From NCBI RefSeq assembly GCF_003201855.1, contig NZ_QJKI01000003.1, positions 171,313 through 235,312 on the forward strand: DNA of 64,000 bases. Direction: 5' to 3'. A program made the position numbers and the translations under genes. This document shows positions 27,792 to 38,630 of the stretch, one piece after another (the stretch's first letter is position 1; every line of letters begins with the position of its first letter). The notes beneath the pieces are model-generated. The model was not told the DNA's origin, searched no databases, and saw nothing but the letters and a program-made list of their open reading frames with translations. This DNA is from Rivihabitans pingtungensis. Its GTDB lineage: Bacteria; Pseudomonadota; Gammaproteobacteria; Burkholderiales; Aquaspirillaceae.

Positions 27792-29848
27792 TCGCCCGCC
27801 ACCCGTTGCACCCACACCGCCGTATCGTGATACGCCACCCCCGCCGCCGGAAAGCCCGGCTCGGCGCTGACCAGCGCATTGATGCCCACCCCTTCGATAA
27901 ACGCGTCGTTTGGCCACTGGCTTTCCACCACCACGGTGTCGGGTTGCACGCCGGCAACGGTGCGGGCGTACAGCAGCACGCTGGCCTGGGCGTTACCCAG
28001 GCGGATCAGCTCGCCGTCGGCAATGCCCAGACGCGCAGCGGCGTCGGGGTGCAGTTGCGCGGTCGGGCGGCCTTCCAACTGGCGTGAGCTGGGGGTTTCG
28101 GTAAAGCTGGAGTTCAAGAAGTGCCGCGCCGGCGCAGCCACCAGCCGGAACGGCCGCTCGGCGCTGGCGGCGTCGATCACCGCCTGATGGTCGGGGTAGC
28201 GCGGCATGCTGGCGTGGCCTTCACCACGCGCCGCCCAATCCGGGGCAAAGCGAAAGCGCCCGTCGGCATGGCCAAAGCCTTCCAGAAAATGCGCACGGGC
28301 AAAGCCTGGCGTGCAGTCATGCCAGCCGGCGGCGTACAGACTGTCGGCGTCGGGCTGGCCGCTCTCGCGCAACACCTGGTCCACCAGCGCCCAGGCGTCT
28401 TGCTGAAAAGCCGGATGCGACACCCCCAGCCGCGCGGCCAGCTGGCTGATGAAATCATGGTTGGCGCGGCATTCGCCCAGCGGCGCAATCAGCGCGCGCG
28501 CCGCCTGCAAAAAGGTGTGGCCAGAGGCCTGATACAGGTCGTCGTGCTCCAGAAAGGTGGTGGCCGGCAGCACCAGATCGGCCAGGCGCGCAGTGTCGGT
28601 CATGAACTGTTCGTGCACGCAGACAAACAGGTCGTCACGCAGCAGGCCGCGCCGCACCGCCAGGCTGTCCGGCGCCACCACTGCCGGGTTGGTGTTTTGC
28701 ACCAGCAGCACGCTGACCGGCGGGCCATCGCCCAGATCGCGCCGCTCGCCGGCCAACACCGCGCCCAACCGGCCCATGTCCAGCACGCGGGTGTCCGGGG
28801 TGACGGCGTCCAGGCCGTACAGCGTGCGGGTGTTCAGCCCGTACAGGCCGCTGTTGCTGTACAGCGCGCCGCCGCCCGGCCATTGCCAGGCGCCGGTGAC
28901 CGCCGGCAAACAGCTGACCGCGTGCATGGCCGCCGCGCCATTGCGCTGGCGGGAAAACCCATAACCCACACGCAAAAAGCTGCGCCGCGCGCCGCCATAC
29001 AGCCGGGCAAACTGCACAATCTGCTCGACCGACAAGCCGGTGATCTCGGCCGCCCAGGCTGGCGTGCGGCGGGCCAGATGCGCTTCCACCTCGGGGGAAA
29101 AATCGGTGTGTTTGGCCAGGTAATCCCGATCGGCCAGGCCTTCGGCCAGCAGCACATGCATCACCGCACAGGCCAGCGCGCCATCGGTGCCGGGGCGCAG
29201 TGCCAGATGCAGGTCGGCCTTGGCGGCAGTGGCGGTGCGGTAGGGGTCCACCACCACCAGCGGTACATCGCGCCCGCGCCGGGCTTTTTGCAGCCAGTGC
29301 ATGAAATTCACCTGGGTGTGCACCGGGTTGCCACCCCAGACCACAATCAGCTCGGACTCCATCACCTCGCGCGGGTCCAATCCGCGCTTGGCGCCCACAC
29401 CGGCCAGCCAGCCGGCGTCGGACAGGGCCACGCAGAAGGTTTCTCGTTGGCGCGACCAGCCGGCCAGATGGCCCAGCCGGCGGATGGCGGCGCGCTGCAC
29501 CACGCCCATGGTGCCGGCGTAGTGGTAGGGCCAGATGCTTTGCGCGCCGTGGCGGGCGGTGGCGCTGACGATGCGCTCGGCCAACAGATCCAGCGCAGCG
29601 TCCCAGCTGATCGGGGTGAACTGGTCGCTGCCCTTGTTGCCCACCCGCAACAAGGGTTGCGTCAGCCGCTCGGGGTGGTGCACACGCTCGGCGTAGCGCG
29701 CCACCTTGGCGCAGATCACCCCATCGGTGTAAGGCTGCGCCGCGCCGCGCACGCGGCCAATGCGACCATCGTCGCCCACCTCTACAGACAGGGCGCAGAC
29801 ACTGGGGCAATCATGGGGACAAACGGAAGGACGCTGGATCGGAGGCAT
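27788..29848 (-). CDS. Molybdopterin-dependent oxidoreductase with N-terminal 4Fe-4S motif
   Basis: The 686-residue protein belongs to the DMSO-reductase superfamily. Its N terminus holds a cluster motif, CPHDCPSVC followed by GVICAK, and then the molybdopterin-binding domains with YAERVHHPERLTQPLLRVG, WDAALDLLAERI and LVVWGGNPVHTQVN. The C-terminal cap has NSSFTETPSSRQLEGRPTAQ and ARLGIADGELIRLGN. No Tat signal is visible, so a cytoplasmic enzyme is likely. The substrate cannot be assigned, and no electron-transfer subunit is adjacent. Confidence 0.87.
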   Translation of the reverse strand: MPPIQRPSVCPHDCPSVCALSVEVGDDGRIGRVRGAAQPYTDGVICAKVARYAERVHHPERLTQPLLRVGNKGSDQFTPISWDAALDLLAERIVSATARHGAQSIWPYHYAGTMGVVQRAAIRRLGHLAGWSRQRETFCVALSDAGWLAGVGAKRGLDPREVMESELIVVWGGNPVHTQVNFMHWLQKARRGRDVPLVVVDPYRTATAAKADLHLALRPGTDGALACAVMHVLLAEGLADRDYLAKHTDFSPEVEAHLARRTPAWAAEITGLSVEQIVQFARLYGGARRSFLRVGYGFSRQRNGAAAMHAVSCLPAVTGAWQWPGGGALYSNSGLYGLNTRTLYGLDAVTPDTRVLDMGRLGAVLAGERRDLGDGPPVSVLLVQNTNPAVVAPDSLAVRRGLLRDDLFVCVHEQFMTDTARLADLVLPATTFLEHDDLYQASGHTFLQAARALIAPLGECRANHDFISQLAARLGVSHPAFQQDAWALVDQVLRESGQPDADSLYAAGWHDCTPGFARAHFLEGFGHADGRFRFAPDWAARGEGHASMPRYPDHQAVIDAASAERPFRLVAAPARHFLNSSFTETPSSRQLEGRPTAQLHPDAAARLGIADGELIRLGNAQASVLLYARTVAGVQPDTVVVESQWPNDAFIEGVGINALVSAEPGFPAAGVAYHDTAVWVQRVAGE

Positions 29849-30120
29849 GGCGGGCGCGAGCGGACAGACAGTTGAGTGAGCCCGTCATTGTGCCTGCCGG
29901 AAACCGAATGGCAAAGGCAGGTGGGGCATAAGCTTGGCGTGGGAGGGTCTGTGGAGATTTGCCGCTGCGACGCCATGCAGTGGCCCAGGCAAAAAATCCT
30001 GCGCCTTGCCAATCGAGCGGGTTGCGCGCAAAAAATCTTGCCGCCGCCCAGCAACTTGCGTATAGTCACTCGCTTCCCGCGAAAGGCTCGCGAGGAAACG
30101 TATTTTTAGGAGCTTAACGA

Positions 30121-30432
30121 ATGTATGCGGTCGTAAAAACCGGTGGCAAGCAGTATCGCGTGACCATCGGCGAAAAACTTAAAGTAGAACAGATACCAGC
30201 AGACATCGACAGCCAAATCGTCCTGGATCAGGTACTGATGGTTGCTGATGGCGATCAGGTTGCAGTGGGCACCCCGCTGGTGGCCGGCGTAACCGTGACT
30301 GCGACCGTTGTGTCGCATGGTCGTGGCGAAAAGATCCGCATCTTCAAGATGCGTCGTCGTAAGCACTACCAAAAGCACCAGGGCCATCGTCAGAACTACA
30401 CCGAAATTCGCATCGACGCGATTTCGAAGTAA
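30121..30432 (+). CDS. rplU: 50S ribosomal protein L21
   Basis: L21 is an early-assembling protein of the large ribosomal subunit. The 103-residue product begins [14 protein letters not shown] and ends [21 protein letters not shown], both diagnostic. TAGGAG lies 11 bp upstream of the ATG. A likely sigma-70 -10 (TATAGT at 30061) lies about 55 bp before the start. It heads rplU-rpmA, with obgE following after a terminator. Confidence 0.98.
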   Translation: MYAVVKTGGKQYRVTIGEKLKVEQIPADIDSQIVLDQVLMVADGDQVAVGTPLVAGVTVTATVVSHGRGEKIRIFKMRRRKHYQKHQGHRQNYTEIRIDAISK

Positions 30433-30447
30433 TCCGGGAGAACTCTC

Positions 30448-30726
30448 ATGGCACATAAAAAGGCAGGCGGTAGCTCGCGCAACGGTCGTGACTCTGAGTC
30501 CAAGCGCCTGGGCACCAAGGCTTATGGCGGCGAACTGATTCCCGCTGGCAGCATCATCATCCGTCAACGTGGCACTCGCTTCCACGCTGGCGACAACGTT
30601 GGCATGGGCAAGGATCACACCCTGTTCGCCAAGGTTGACGGCTATGTCAAGTTTGAGGTCAAAGGCGCCGCCAAGCGCAAGACCGTGACTGTGCTGCCGT
30701 ACACTGGCGAAGCCGAAGCCGCGTAA
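30448..30726 (+). CDS. rpmA: 50S ribosomal protein L27
   Basis: L27 reaches the peptidyl-transferase centre of the ribosome. The 92-residue protein starts [16 protein letters not shown] and contains [20 protein letters not shown], the standard L27 sequence. No N-terminal cleavage leader (as in Firmicutes) is present. It is 15 bp after rplU and followed by a strong terminator. Confidence 0.98.
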   Translation: MAHKKAGGSSRNGRDSESKRLGTKAYGGELIPAGSIIIRQRGTRFHAGDNVGMGKDHTLFAKVDGYVKFEVKGAAKRKTVTVLPYTGEAEAA

Positions 30727-30750
30727 TTTACACGCAGTTTTAGCGTCATC

Positions 30751-30780
30751 AGAGCCCTATCCCACGATAGGGCTCTTTTT
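30751..30780 (+). terminator. Rho-independent terminator of rplU-rpmA
   Basis: AGAGCCCTATC pairs perfectly with GATAGGGCTCT around CCAC and is followed by TTTT and TTG. It lies 24 bp after the rpmA stop. Confidence 0.92.
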
Positions 30781-30833
30781 GTTGTTTGCGGCGCAGCCGT
30801 GAACCATGAGCCCCTGCCCGGCGCGGCGGCTGA

Positions 30834-32030
<1,197 letters not shown>

Positions 32031-32474
32031 GCCGGCGCGCTCACGCCGGCCCTGCTTTTGACGCTAATCCCCTGTCGGCGTAACTATCTTGCGCCGATGT
32101 CGCACCCGAGAGCGCCCAGCTTCATCGGCGTGCGACGCCCAGCCGGGCCTGAGCGCCGCTCACCCTCCTGGCGTCGTTGTGCGGCCTTGCCGTACGGCTT
32201 GCACTGCCTACGGCCGCACACCTAGCCAGAATCGCTTCGCTGAGTTTTATCAGCGACGCCAAGTGGCGCTGAACAATGCCACCTCATCGCCGTGGCCCAC
32301 CCCTTGCTTCACCCCCACAAGCCACGCTACGGAACCCAGTTCCACACCCCCAGCATGACGGGGGGCCGGATTTCCGGCACTATGTCATGTTACGGGACGC
32401 GCAGCGGCCTTGGGCCAGGCGCGACGGATTGAATTCTTCTCACGGCGTCCGGCCGCCGGTCGGACGGGAACACC
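32031..32474 (+). other. Intergenic region between obgE and potA
   Basis: This 444-bp gap holds dispersed repeat copy 7 (32151-32262) and no convincing gene. No clear promoter for potA stands out; GACGGGAACACC just before 32475 may serve as a weak ribosome-binding site. Confidence 0.5.
32151..32262 (+). repeat. Dispersed palindromic repeat, copy 7
   Basis: GAGCGCCGCTCACCCTCCTGGCG forms the left side and lacks the ACAAAACC block. GCCTTGCCGTACGGCTTGCAC and CACCTAGCCAGAATCGC follow, ending GAGTTTTATCAGCGACGCC. It lies 120 bp after the obgE stop rather than at it. Confidence 0.8.
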
Positions 32475-33563
32475 ATGGCGCTTCTTGAAATTCGTAATGT
32501 AGTCAAGCGGTTCGGGGACTTCACCGCGGTCAACCACGTCAGCCTGTCGGTCAACGCTGGCGAGTTCTTCACCCTGCTCGGGCCGTCCGGCTGCGGCAAA
32601 ACCACGCTCTTGCGCATGCTGGCCGGCTTTGAACAGCCCGACAGCGGCGAAATCCTGCTGGATGGCAAGGATGTGTCCAATGTGCCGCCCGAAAAGCGCC
32701 CGGTGCATACAGTATTCCAGAGCTATGCGCTGTTTCCGCACATGACCGTGCGCGAAAACATCGCCTTTCCGCTGAAAATGGCCGGCTGGAGCGCTGACAA
32801 AATCGCCCCGCAAGTGGACGAACTGCTGGAAGACGTGCGCCTGAGCAAATTCGGCACACGCTACCCGCACGAGCTGTCCGGTGGCCAACGCCAGCGGGTG
32901 GCGATTGCCCGCGCGCTGGTGGACCGCCCGCGCCTCTTGCTGCTGGACGAGCCGCTGTCGGCGCTGGACGCCAAGCTGCGCGAAGAAATGCAGATCGAGC
33001 TGATCAATCTGCAAAAAGAAGTCGGCATCACCTTTGTCTACGTCACCCATGACCAGGGCGAGGCGCTGGCGCTGTCGCACCGCATTGCGGTGATGAACAG
33101 TGGTCAGGTTGAGCAGTTGGACATGCCGGAAACCATCTACAGCTACCCGCGCAACCGCTTTGTGGCGGATTTCATCGGCCAGTGCAATGTGCTGGAAAGC
33201 GAAGTCAAGGCCATCCACGGCGACGGCACGATGACCATCGCCATCAAGGGCTGCGGCGAAATGAAGGCGCTGGCGCGCGAAGGTGTGACAGTGGGCCAGC
33301 AAGGCTGGCTGGCGCTGCGCCCGGAAAAAATCAAACTCGACCGCGAACTGCCCGAGCTGGCCAACGAGGCTTACTTCAAGGGCCGCGTGCATGACTGTCT
33401 GTACATGGGCGATGTGACGCTGTACATCGTTGAAGTGGGCGAGGGCGTGCGCATCGAGGCCATGCTGCCCAATTCGGCGCCGGGCCTGGCCAAGCTGTTT
33501 GACGACAATGATCTGGTTGAAATCGCCTGGCGTTTTGATGCCGGCAGCTTCCTGACGGAGTAA
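32475..33563 (+). CDS. potA: Spermidine/putrescine ABC transporter ATPase
   Basis: PotA powers polyamine import. The 362-residue protein has the Walker A motif GPSGCGKTT (about residues 36-44), the Q loop in VFQSYALFPHMTV, the signature LSGGQRQR and Walker B LLLLDEPLSALDA, then VTHDQ. A C-terminal TOBE domain follows (NRFVADFIGQCNVLE onwards). It is the first gene of potABC-potD, with potB four bases later. Confidence 0.94.
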   Translation: MALLEIRNVVKRFGDFTAVNHVSLSVNAGEFFTLLGPSGCGKTTLLRMLAGFEQPDSGEILLDGKDVSNVPPEKRPVHTVFQSYALFPHMTVRENIAFPLKMAGWSADKIAPQVDELLEDVRLSKFGTRYPHELSGGQRQRVAIARALVDRPRLLLLDEPLSALDAKLREEMQIELINLQKEVGITFVYVTHDQGEALALSHRIAVMNSGQVEQLDMPETIYSYPRNRFVADFIGQCNVLESEVKAIHGDGTMTIAIKGCGEMKALAREGVTVGQQGWLALRPEKIKLDRELPELANEAYFKGRVHDCLYMGDVTLYIVEVGEGVRIEAMLPNSAPGLAKLFDDNDLVEIAWRFDAGSFLTE

Positions 33564-33566
33564 GCC

Positions 33567-34499
33567 ATGCAGGAACGTTTGGGAAAATGGCTGCTGTCGT
33601 GGCCGCCGCTGGCGTATCTGGTGGTGTTTTTCTTGCTGCCGTCGCTGATCATGATGTTTGCCGCCTTTCGCTACCCTGGCGATTACGGCGGGCTGATGCC
33701 GCTGACCTCGGAAGACCCGGCCACCGGCAAGCTGGTGCTGGACATCACCCTGGATAACTGGCGCGATTATCTGACGCTGGAAAGCTTTGTCCGGCTGGTG
33801 GACGAGCCGCTGTATATCGAGCTGTTCATCAAATCACTGTGGTACGCCACGCTGACCACGCTGATTTGCATCGCCATGGGCTACCCGCTGGCCTGGCTGA
33901 TTGCGCGCAGCCCGAAAAAATACCGCGACCTGATGCTGTTGCTGGTGATTCTGCCGTTCTGGTCGAATTTTCTGATCCGGATTTATGCCTGGATGATTCT
34001 GCTCGGCCCGCAATCGGCGCTGAGCAAGGCCATCAATCTGGTGGTGACGGCGTTTGGCCACGAGCCGGTCAGCCTGCTGTTCACCCCGTTTGCGGTGATT
34101 GTCTGCCTGGTGTACGTGCATCTGCCATTCATGGTGTTGCCGCTGTACGCCAATCTGGAAAAGCACGACATGGCCTTGCTGGACGCTGCGCAGGATTTGG
34201 GCGCTTCGGCCTGGCAGCGCTTCTGGAAGATCACCTGGCCCTTGTCGCTGCCTGGCGTGTACGCCGGTGCGGCGCTGGTGTTTATCCCGGCGCTGGGCAT
34301 GTTTGCCGTGCCGGACATCATCGGCGGCACTGAGGGCATCATGATCGGCAACCTGATCAAGCAGCAATTCCTGGAAACCCGCGACTGGCCGTTTGGCGCC
34401 GTGCTGTCGATCATGCTGACCGGCGGCGTGCTGCTGATGGCGGGTCTGGCCGCCGCCGTGGGGCGCGGCAAACAGAAGGCGAAGCAGAAACATGGCTAA
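33567..34499 (+). CDS. potB: Polyamine ABC transporter permease PotB
   Basis: The 310-residue inner-membrane protein has about six hydrophobic segments and the ABC-permease EAA-type loop DAAQDLGASAWQRFWKITWPLSLPG, which docks on PotA. The start MQERLGKWLLSWPPLAYLVVFFLLPS is typical. Its end overlaps potC by 8 bp. Confidence 0.93.
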   Translation: MQERLGKWLLSWPPLAYLVVFFLLPSLIMMFAAFRYPGDYGGLMPLTSEDPATGKLVLDITLDNWRDYLTLESFVRLVDEPLYIELFIKSLWYATLTTLICIAMGYPLAWLIARSPKKYRDLMLLLVILPFWSNFLIRIYAWMILLGPQSALSKAINLVVTAFGHEPVSLLFTPFAVIVCLVYVHLPFMVLPLYANLEKHDMALLDAAQDLGASAWQRFWKITWPLSLPGVYAGAALVFIPALGMFAVPDIIGGTEGIMIGNLIKQQFLETRDWPFGAVLSIMLTGGVLLMAGLAAAVGRGKQKAKQKHG

Positions 34500-35268
34500 A
34501 CGACAATCCTGGTGGCTGTGGGCGGCGGCGGCGCTGGCCTATGTGTTCCTGTACCTGCCGCTGGTGATCGTGGTGGTGTATTCGTTCAACGATTCCAAGC
34601 TCAACGCCGAGTGGGTGGGCTTCACCCTGGACTGGTACCATAAGCTGTTCAATAACCGCGAAATGCTGGTGGCGGCGCGCAATTCGATGGTGATTGGCGT
34701 GGTGTCGGCACTGGCGGCCACCTTTTTTGGCGCGCTGGCCGGCATTGCCATGCACCGCTACAAGCTGCGCCTGCTGCCCTTCCTGGTGCTGACCCCGATC
34801 GCCATCCCGGAAATCCTGATGGGCGTGAGCCTGCTGATTTTCTTTGTGTTGCTGAATGTCACCCTGGGCATGACCTCGATCATTCTGGCCCATGTGGCGT
34901 TTTGCATCGGCTTTGTGGCGATTGTGGTGCGCGCGCGCATGCAGGGCATGGACAACAGCCTGGTGGAAGCCGCCCGCGACCTGGGCGCCACGCCGTGGCA
35001 GGCTTTCCGGCTGGTGACGCTGCCGCAGATCATGCCGGGCATTCTCGCCGGCGGCCTGATGGCGTTCACCTTGTCGATTGACGACTTTGTGATTACCTTC
35101 TTTACCGCCGGGGTGGGCTCATCGACGCTGCCTTTGCAGATTTATTCGATGATCAAGATCGCAGTAACGCCAGAGGTGAATGCCATTTCGACGCTGTTGA
35201 TGGTGCTGACCTTGTGTTTGATTGTACTGGTGTCCAAAGTGTCGCCGGGGGCCTTGCGGGCGGAGTGA
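34492..35268 (+). CDS. potC: Polyamine ABC transporter permease PotC
   Basis: The 258-residue permease pairs with PotB. It has about six membrane segments, the block NDSKLNAEWVGFTLDWYHKLF in the first periplasmic loop, and the EAA loop EAARDLGATPWQAFRLVTLPQIMPG. It is translated from a start inside the end of potB. A 250-bp gap separates it from potD. Confidence 0.93.
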   Translation: MAKRQSWWLWAAAALAYVFLYLPLVIVVVYSFNDSKLNAEWVGFTLDWYHKLFNNREMLVAARNSMVIGVVSALAATFFGALAGIAMHRYKLRLLPFLVLTPIAIPEILMGVSLLIFFVLLNVTLGMTSIILAHVAFCIGFVAIVVRARMQGMDNSLVEAARDLGATPWQAFRLVTLPQIMPGILAGGLMAFTLSIDDFVITFFTAGVGSSTLPLQIYSMIKIAVTPEVNAISTLLMVLTLCLIVLVSKVSPGALRAE

Positions 35269-35518
35269 TGGGCCGCATCGGTGCTTCACCATCGCCGTTT
35301 TGTTTCTCACTGCGTCGCCCCCCTGGCAAGCGGCCACGGCGCGCTGAGGGTGACGGTGGTGTTGAGCCTTCACCCGCGCCACGCGGCGGCGAGTTCTGGA
35401 TGCCCGCCTGGGCACGATGGCGCGTGAGTGGGATAATTTCTGCCTGTTTGCCGGCCAGCCAGCAAGCAGGTGTGCAGTGTGTGTGACTTGATTTTGACCG
35501 AACCTTAAAGGGAACAAG

Positions 35519-36583
35519 ATGAAAAAGCTGCTGCTGTCGATGTCCTTGCTGGCCAGTTCCATGGCGTTTGCCGCTGATGAGCTGCACCTGTACAACTGGA
35601 ACAACTACCTGACCGAAGCCACTGCCAAGCGCTTTGAGCAGTCGTGCAAGTGTAAGCTGGTGCAGGATTACTACGGCGACAACGAAGAGATGCTGGCCAA
35701 GCTGGCCGCGGGCGCCAAGGGCTACGATATTGTGGTGCCCACCGGTTTTGCCGTGCAAACGCTGATCGGCCAGAAAGGCGCCGCGCCGCTGGACAAGGCG
35801 CAGCTGAGCAATCTGAAGAACATCAACCCGGGTTATATGGGCGGTTTCTTCGACAAGGCCAACACCTATTCAGTGCCGTACGCCTTCACCACCACGGTGC
35901 TGGGCTATAACGAAACCCAGCTGCAAAAAGCTGGCGTGCTGGACAAGGCCAATAGCTGGGCGCTGATTTTTGATCCGGCCGTGGTCTCCAAGATCAAGGG
36001 CAAGGTCACCGTGCTGGATTCGCAGCGCGAGCTGATGGCCGCCGCGCTGATGTATCTGGGCTACCCGGCCAACGAAACCGACCCGGCCAAGTGGAAGCAG
36101 GCCCAGCAGGTGATTCTGAAGGCCAAGCCGTACTGGGCAGCGTTCAACAACCAGAGCTATATCAAAGAGCTGACCGTGGGCAACGCCTGGGTGTCGCTGG
36201 GGTATTCCAACGACCTGTTCCAGGCCCAGCAGGATGCGCTGAAGGCCAAGCGCCCGTTCAAGCTGAACTTCAGCCTGCAACAAGAAGGCAACACCCTGTC
36301 GATGGATAATCTGGTGATCCTGAAAGACGCCCCGCGCAAGGACTTGGCGCACAAGTTCATCAACTTCATGCTGGATGGCAAGAACGCCGCCGAGCTGACC
36401 AACGAAGTGGGCGCCGGCAACCCCAATCAGGCCGCCATGCCGAACGTGAAGCCGGAGATCACCAAGCTGTCGGCCATCTTCCCGAGCAAGGAAGCGCTGC
36501 CCAAGCTGCAACAGCTGCAAGACCTCAACGGCAAGCAACGTCGTGAGTTGAACAAGCTGTGGTCGGAAATCAAGCTGAAGTAA
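35519..36583 (+). CDS. potD: Polyamine-binding periplasmic protein PotD
   Basis: The 354-residue protein has a signal peptide (MKKLLLSMSLLASSMAFA) and is a type-2 periplasmic binding protein of the PotD/PotF group: LHLYNWNNYLTEATAKRFEQ, GYDIVVPTGFAV, and the C-terminal NEVGAGNPN segment. It delivers polyamines to PotABC. AAGGGAAC precedes the ATG. The 250-bp gap from potC may carry a separate promoter and so allow higher expression of the binding protein, but no clear -35/-10 pair is seen. PotD versus PotF-type specificity is not decided. Confidence 0.9.
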   Translation: MKKLLLSMSLLASSMAFAADELHLYNWNNYLTEATAKRFEQSCKCKLVQDYYGDNEEMLAKLAAGAKGYDIVVPTGFAVQTLIGQKGAAPLDKAQLSNLKNINPGYMGGFFDKANTYSVPYAFTTTVLGYNETQLQKAGVLDKANSWALIFDPAVVSKIKGKVTVLDSQRELMAAALMYLGYPANETDPAKWKQAQQVILKAKPYWAAFNNQSYIKELTVGNAWVSLGYSNDLFQAQQDALKAKRPFKLNFSLQQEGNTLSMDNLVILKDAPRKDLAHKFINFMLDGKNAAELTNEVGAGNPNQAAMPNVKPEITKLSAIFPSKEALPKLQQLQDLNGKQRRELNKLWSEIKLK

Positions 36584-36641
36584 TGCTCTCCCGCTTCTGG
36601 CGCAGTCCGCTCGCCCGGCATCGGGCGGGCGGCGCACAGCC

Positions 36642-37736
36642 ATGACGCCGCCAATCCTGCCTTCTTTGCCGCCCGCCCCGCACCGGGTGCCGCACTGGTT
36701 TGCCCTCAGTTATCTGGGTGCGCTGGTGGTGGTCAGTCTTTACCCGTTCACCGAATGGGAATTCAACGGCCAACCCTGGCTGGATTTTCTGCTGTATCCG
36801 CTGCCGTATTACCGCACCGCCTTTGATCAGGGCGTCAATGTGCTGGCCTATGTGCCGTATGGCGTCGCCTTGGCGCGCATGTTCCGGCCGGCCTGGCTGG
36901 GCGTGTTGGCGGCGCTGGGCCTGGGGGCGCTGACCAGCCTGGTAATTGAAATCATCCAGCTGTATCTGCCGATGCGGGTGGCGTCCAATCTGGACGTGCT
37001 GTGCAATGCCGCGGGTGCGCTGGCTGGCGGCTTGCTGGCTACGCTGCCGTGGACAGTGCGGCTGGGCCGCGCCATGCAGCGGCTGCGCCGGCGCTGGCTG
37101 CTGGCCGACAACAGCGCCGACTACGCCTTGATGCTGGTGGCGCTGTGGTTTCTCACCCAGATCAATCCGGCCAACCCGCTGTTTGGCGTGGTGGTGATGC
37201 CGGAAGGGCTGCCGCAGCCGTTTGAATCACCGATTGCCGATCCAGCCTTGTTTTTGTTTCTGCTGGAAGCCGGCGGGGCGATGCTGAACCTGACCGCCAC
37301 GCTGTTGTTTATCGCCAGTTTTCTGGCGCGACGGCGCGATTATGCGCCGGTGCTGGGCGGGTTTTTTCTGCTGGCCTGGTTGTTCAAGGTGGCGGTGGCC
37401 GCCGCCATGCTCAAGCCGGTGGCGTATTTTGCCTGGATCAACCCGCATGTGCTGGCCGGCCTGGCGCTGGGCGGCGTGCTGACCTGGCTGCTGTGCCACA
37501 CCCAGCGGCTGGTGCAAAGCATCTGCGCACTGCTGTTGCTGGGCCTGGCGCAACTTGCGGCGGCACAATGGCCACTGGTAGCGGCCGACGACGACCAGCG
37601 CGGGCTGTTCCGCTGGGCTTACCATCTGACCAATATCAACGCCCTATCCGAATTCGCCAACCGGCTGTGGCCGTGGGCGGCACTGGCGTGCGTGCTGTTG
37701 TCGATCAGCCGCCAGTTGCGCCGCGAGCGCTGGTAA
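36642..37736 (+). CDS. VanZ-like integral membrane protein
   Basis: The 364-residue protein has about nine hydrophobic segments. Residues 50-130 match the VanZ-like domain: NVLAYVPYGVALAR, then SLVIEIIQLYLPMRVASNLDVLCNAAGALAGG. The C-terminal half is a further membrane region with no recognised signature. The function of VanZ-like proteins outside teicoplanin resistance is poorly known. The stop codon is at the edge of a palindromic repeat. Confidence 0.82.
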   Translation: MTPPILPSLPPAPHRVPHWFALSYLGALVVVSLYPFTEWEFNGQPWLDFLLYPLPYYRTAFDQGVNVLAYVPYGVALARMFRPAWLGVLAALGLGALTSLVIEIIQLYLPMRVASNLDVLCNAAGALAGGLLATLPWTVRLGRAMQRLRRRWLLADNSADYALMLVALWFLTQINPANPLFGVVVMPEGLPQPFESPIADPALFLFLLEAGGAMLNLTATLLFIASFLARRRDYAPVLGGFFLLAWLFKVAVAAAMLKPVAYFAWINPHVLAGLALGGVLTWLLCHTQRLVQSICALLLLGLAQLAAAQWPLVAADDDQRGLFRWAYHLTNINALSEFANRLWPWAALACVLLSISRQLRRERW

Positions 37737-37835
37737 GCGCGACTAACAAAACCCTCCTGGCGTCGTTGCCCGACCTTACCCTACTGCTTGTACTGTCCCA
37801 GGCGCACTGCGAGACGTTTTGTGAGCTGCGCTTAC
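37734..37835 (+). repeat. Dispersed palindromic repeat, copy 8
   Basis: It begins at the VanZ-like gene stop (TAAGCGCGACTAACAAAACCC), contains CTCCTGGCGTCGTTGCCCGAC, and ends CGTTTTGTGAGCTGCGCTTA. The final TTA is also the stop codon of the minus-strand nucleotidase gene, so this one copy carries the stops of both convergent genes. Confidence 0.85.
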
Positions 37836-38485
37836 ATCTTGGCCAACCGCACATGGCGGGCCAGCTCGCCAATCTGGCGCAAACGCACGTCCACATAAGC
37901 CGGCTTGCCCACCGTGCCAGCCGGAGCCAGCCACGCCGTGCGCATGCCCAATCGCCGCGCAGTCAGCAGATTGGCCAGGGAATCCTCCACCAGCACGCAC
38001 TGTTCTGGCCGACGGCCCATGGCGGCCAGCACGCGCCGGTAGGCGCGCGGGTCGGGCTTGGGATGAAAGCTCAGGCGGTCCACACCAAAGCAGTCGCGCA
38101 GCAAGGGCAAAATGCCCAGATGTCGGCACACCGCCCGCACATAGCGGCTGGGGCCGTTGGAGAACACCACCTTGTCGCCCGGCAAGCGCGCCAACAAGGC
38201 CGGCAGCCCAGGCTCGTGGCGCACCTGCGCCAGCAATTCGGGTAGAGGGTGGGTGTGGTGCAAGAAATGCGTGGGGTCGGCGCCGTGCTGGCGAATCATG
38301 CCGGTGAGCGTGGCGCCATAGCGCCGCCAGTAGGCTTCGCGCACCTGATTGGCGGCGGCTTGCTCCAATTGCAGGTGCTGGGCGATGTAATCGGTCATCT
38401 GCTGGTTGATCAGCGGAAACACCCCGGCGCTGGCATTGTGCAGAGTGTTATCCAGGTCAAAGACCCATAAACGGGAAGACGGCAT
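37832..38485 (-). CDS. HAD-family pyrimidine 5'-nucleotidase
   Basis: The 217-residue HAD hydrolase has motif I FDLDNTLHNA (nucleophile and acid Asp), motif II VVFSNGPS, motif III Lys in FHPKPDPRAYRRVL, and motif IV LVEDSLANLLTARRLGM. This pattern matches the Sdt1/Phm8-type pyrimidine 5'-nucleotidases. The ATG at 38485 is preferred; an upstream in-frame ATG at 38506 adds seven residues. It is convergent with the VanZ-like gene. Confidence 0.85.
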   Translation of the reverse strand: MPSSRLWVFDLDNTLHNASAGVFPLINQQMTDYIAQHLQLEQAAANQVREAYWRRYGATLTGMIRQHGADPTHFLHHTHPLPELLAQVRHEPGLPALLARLPGDKVVFSNGPSRYVRAVCRHLGILPLLRDCFGVDRLSFHPKPDPRAYRRVLAAMGRRPEQCVLVEDSLANLLTARRLGMRTAWLAPAGTVGKPAYVDVRLRQIGELARHVRLAKM

Positions 38486-38630
38486 GGCAAGACGGGACAA
38501 AAACAATCAGGCCGGCTAGCTTAGCACGGCCAGCGCCGGGGCCAACGCAGGCTAACGAACTACAATACTTGAAAGTGTCAGCACAGCCCCTTATCTGTGG
38601 GTTATCTTTTTCTTGCTGACGGAAACCGCC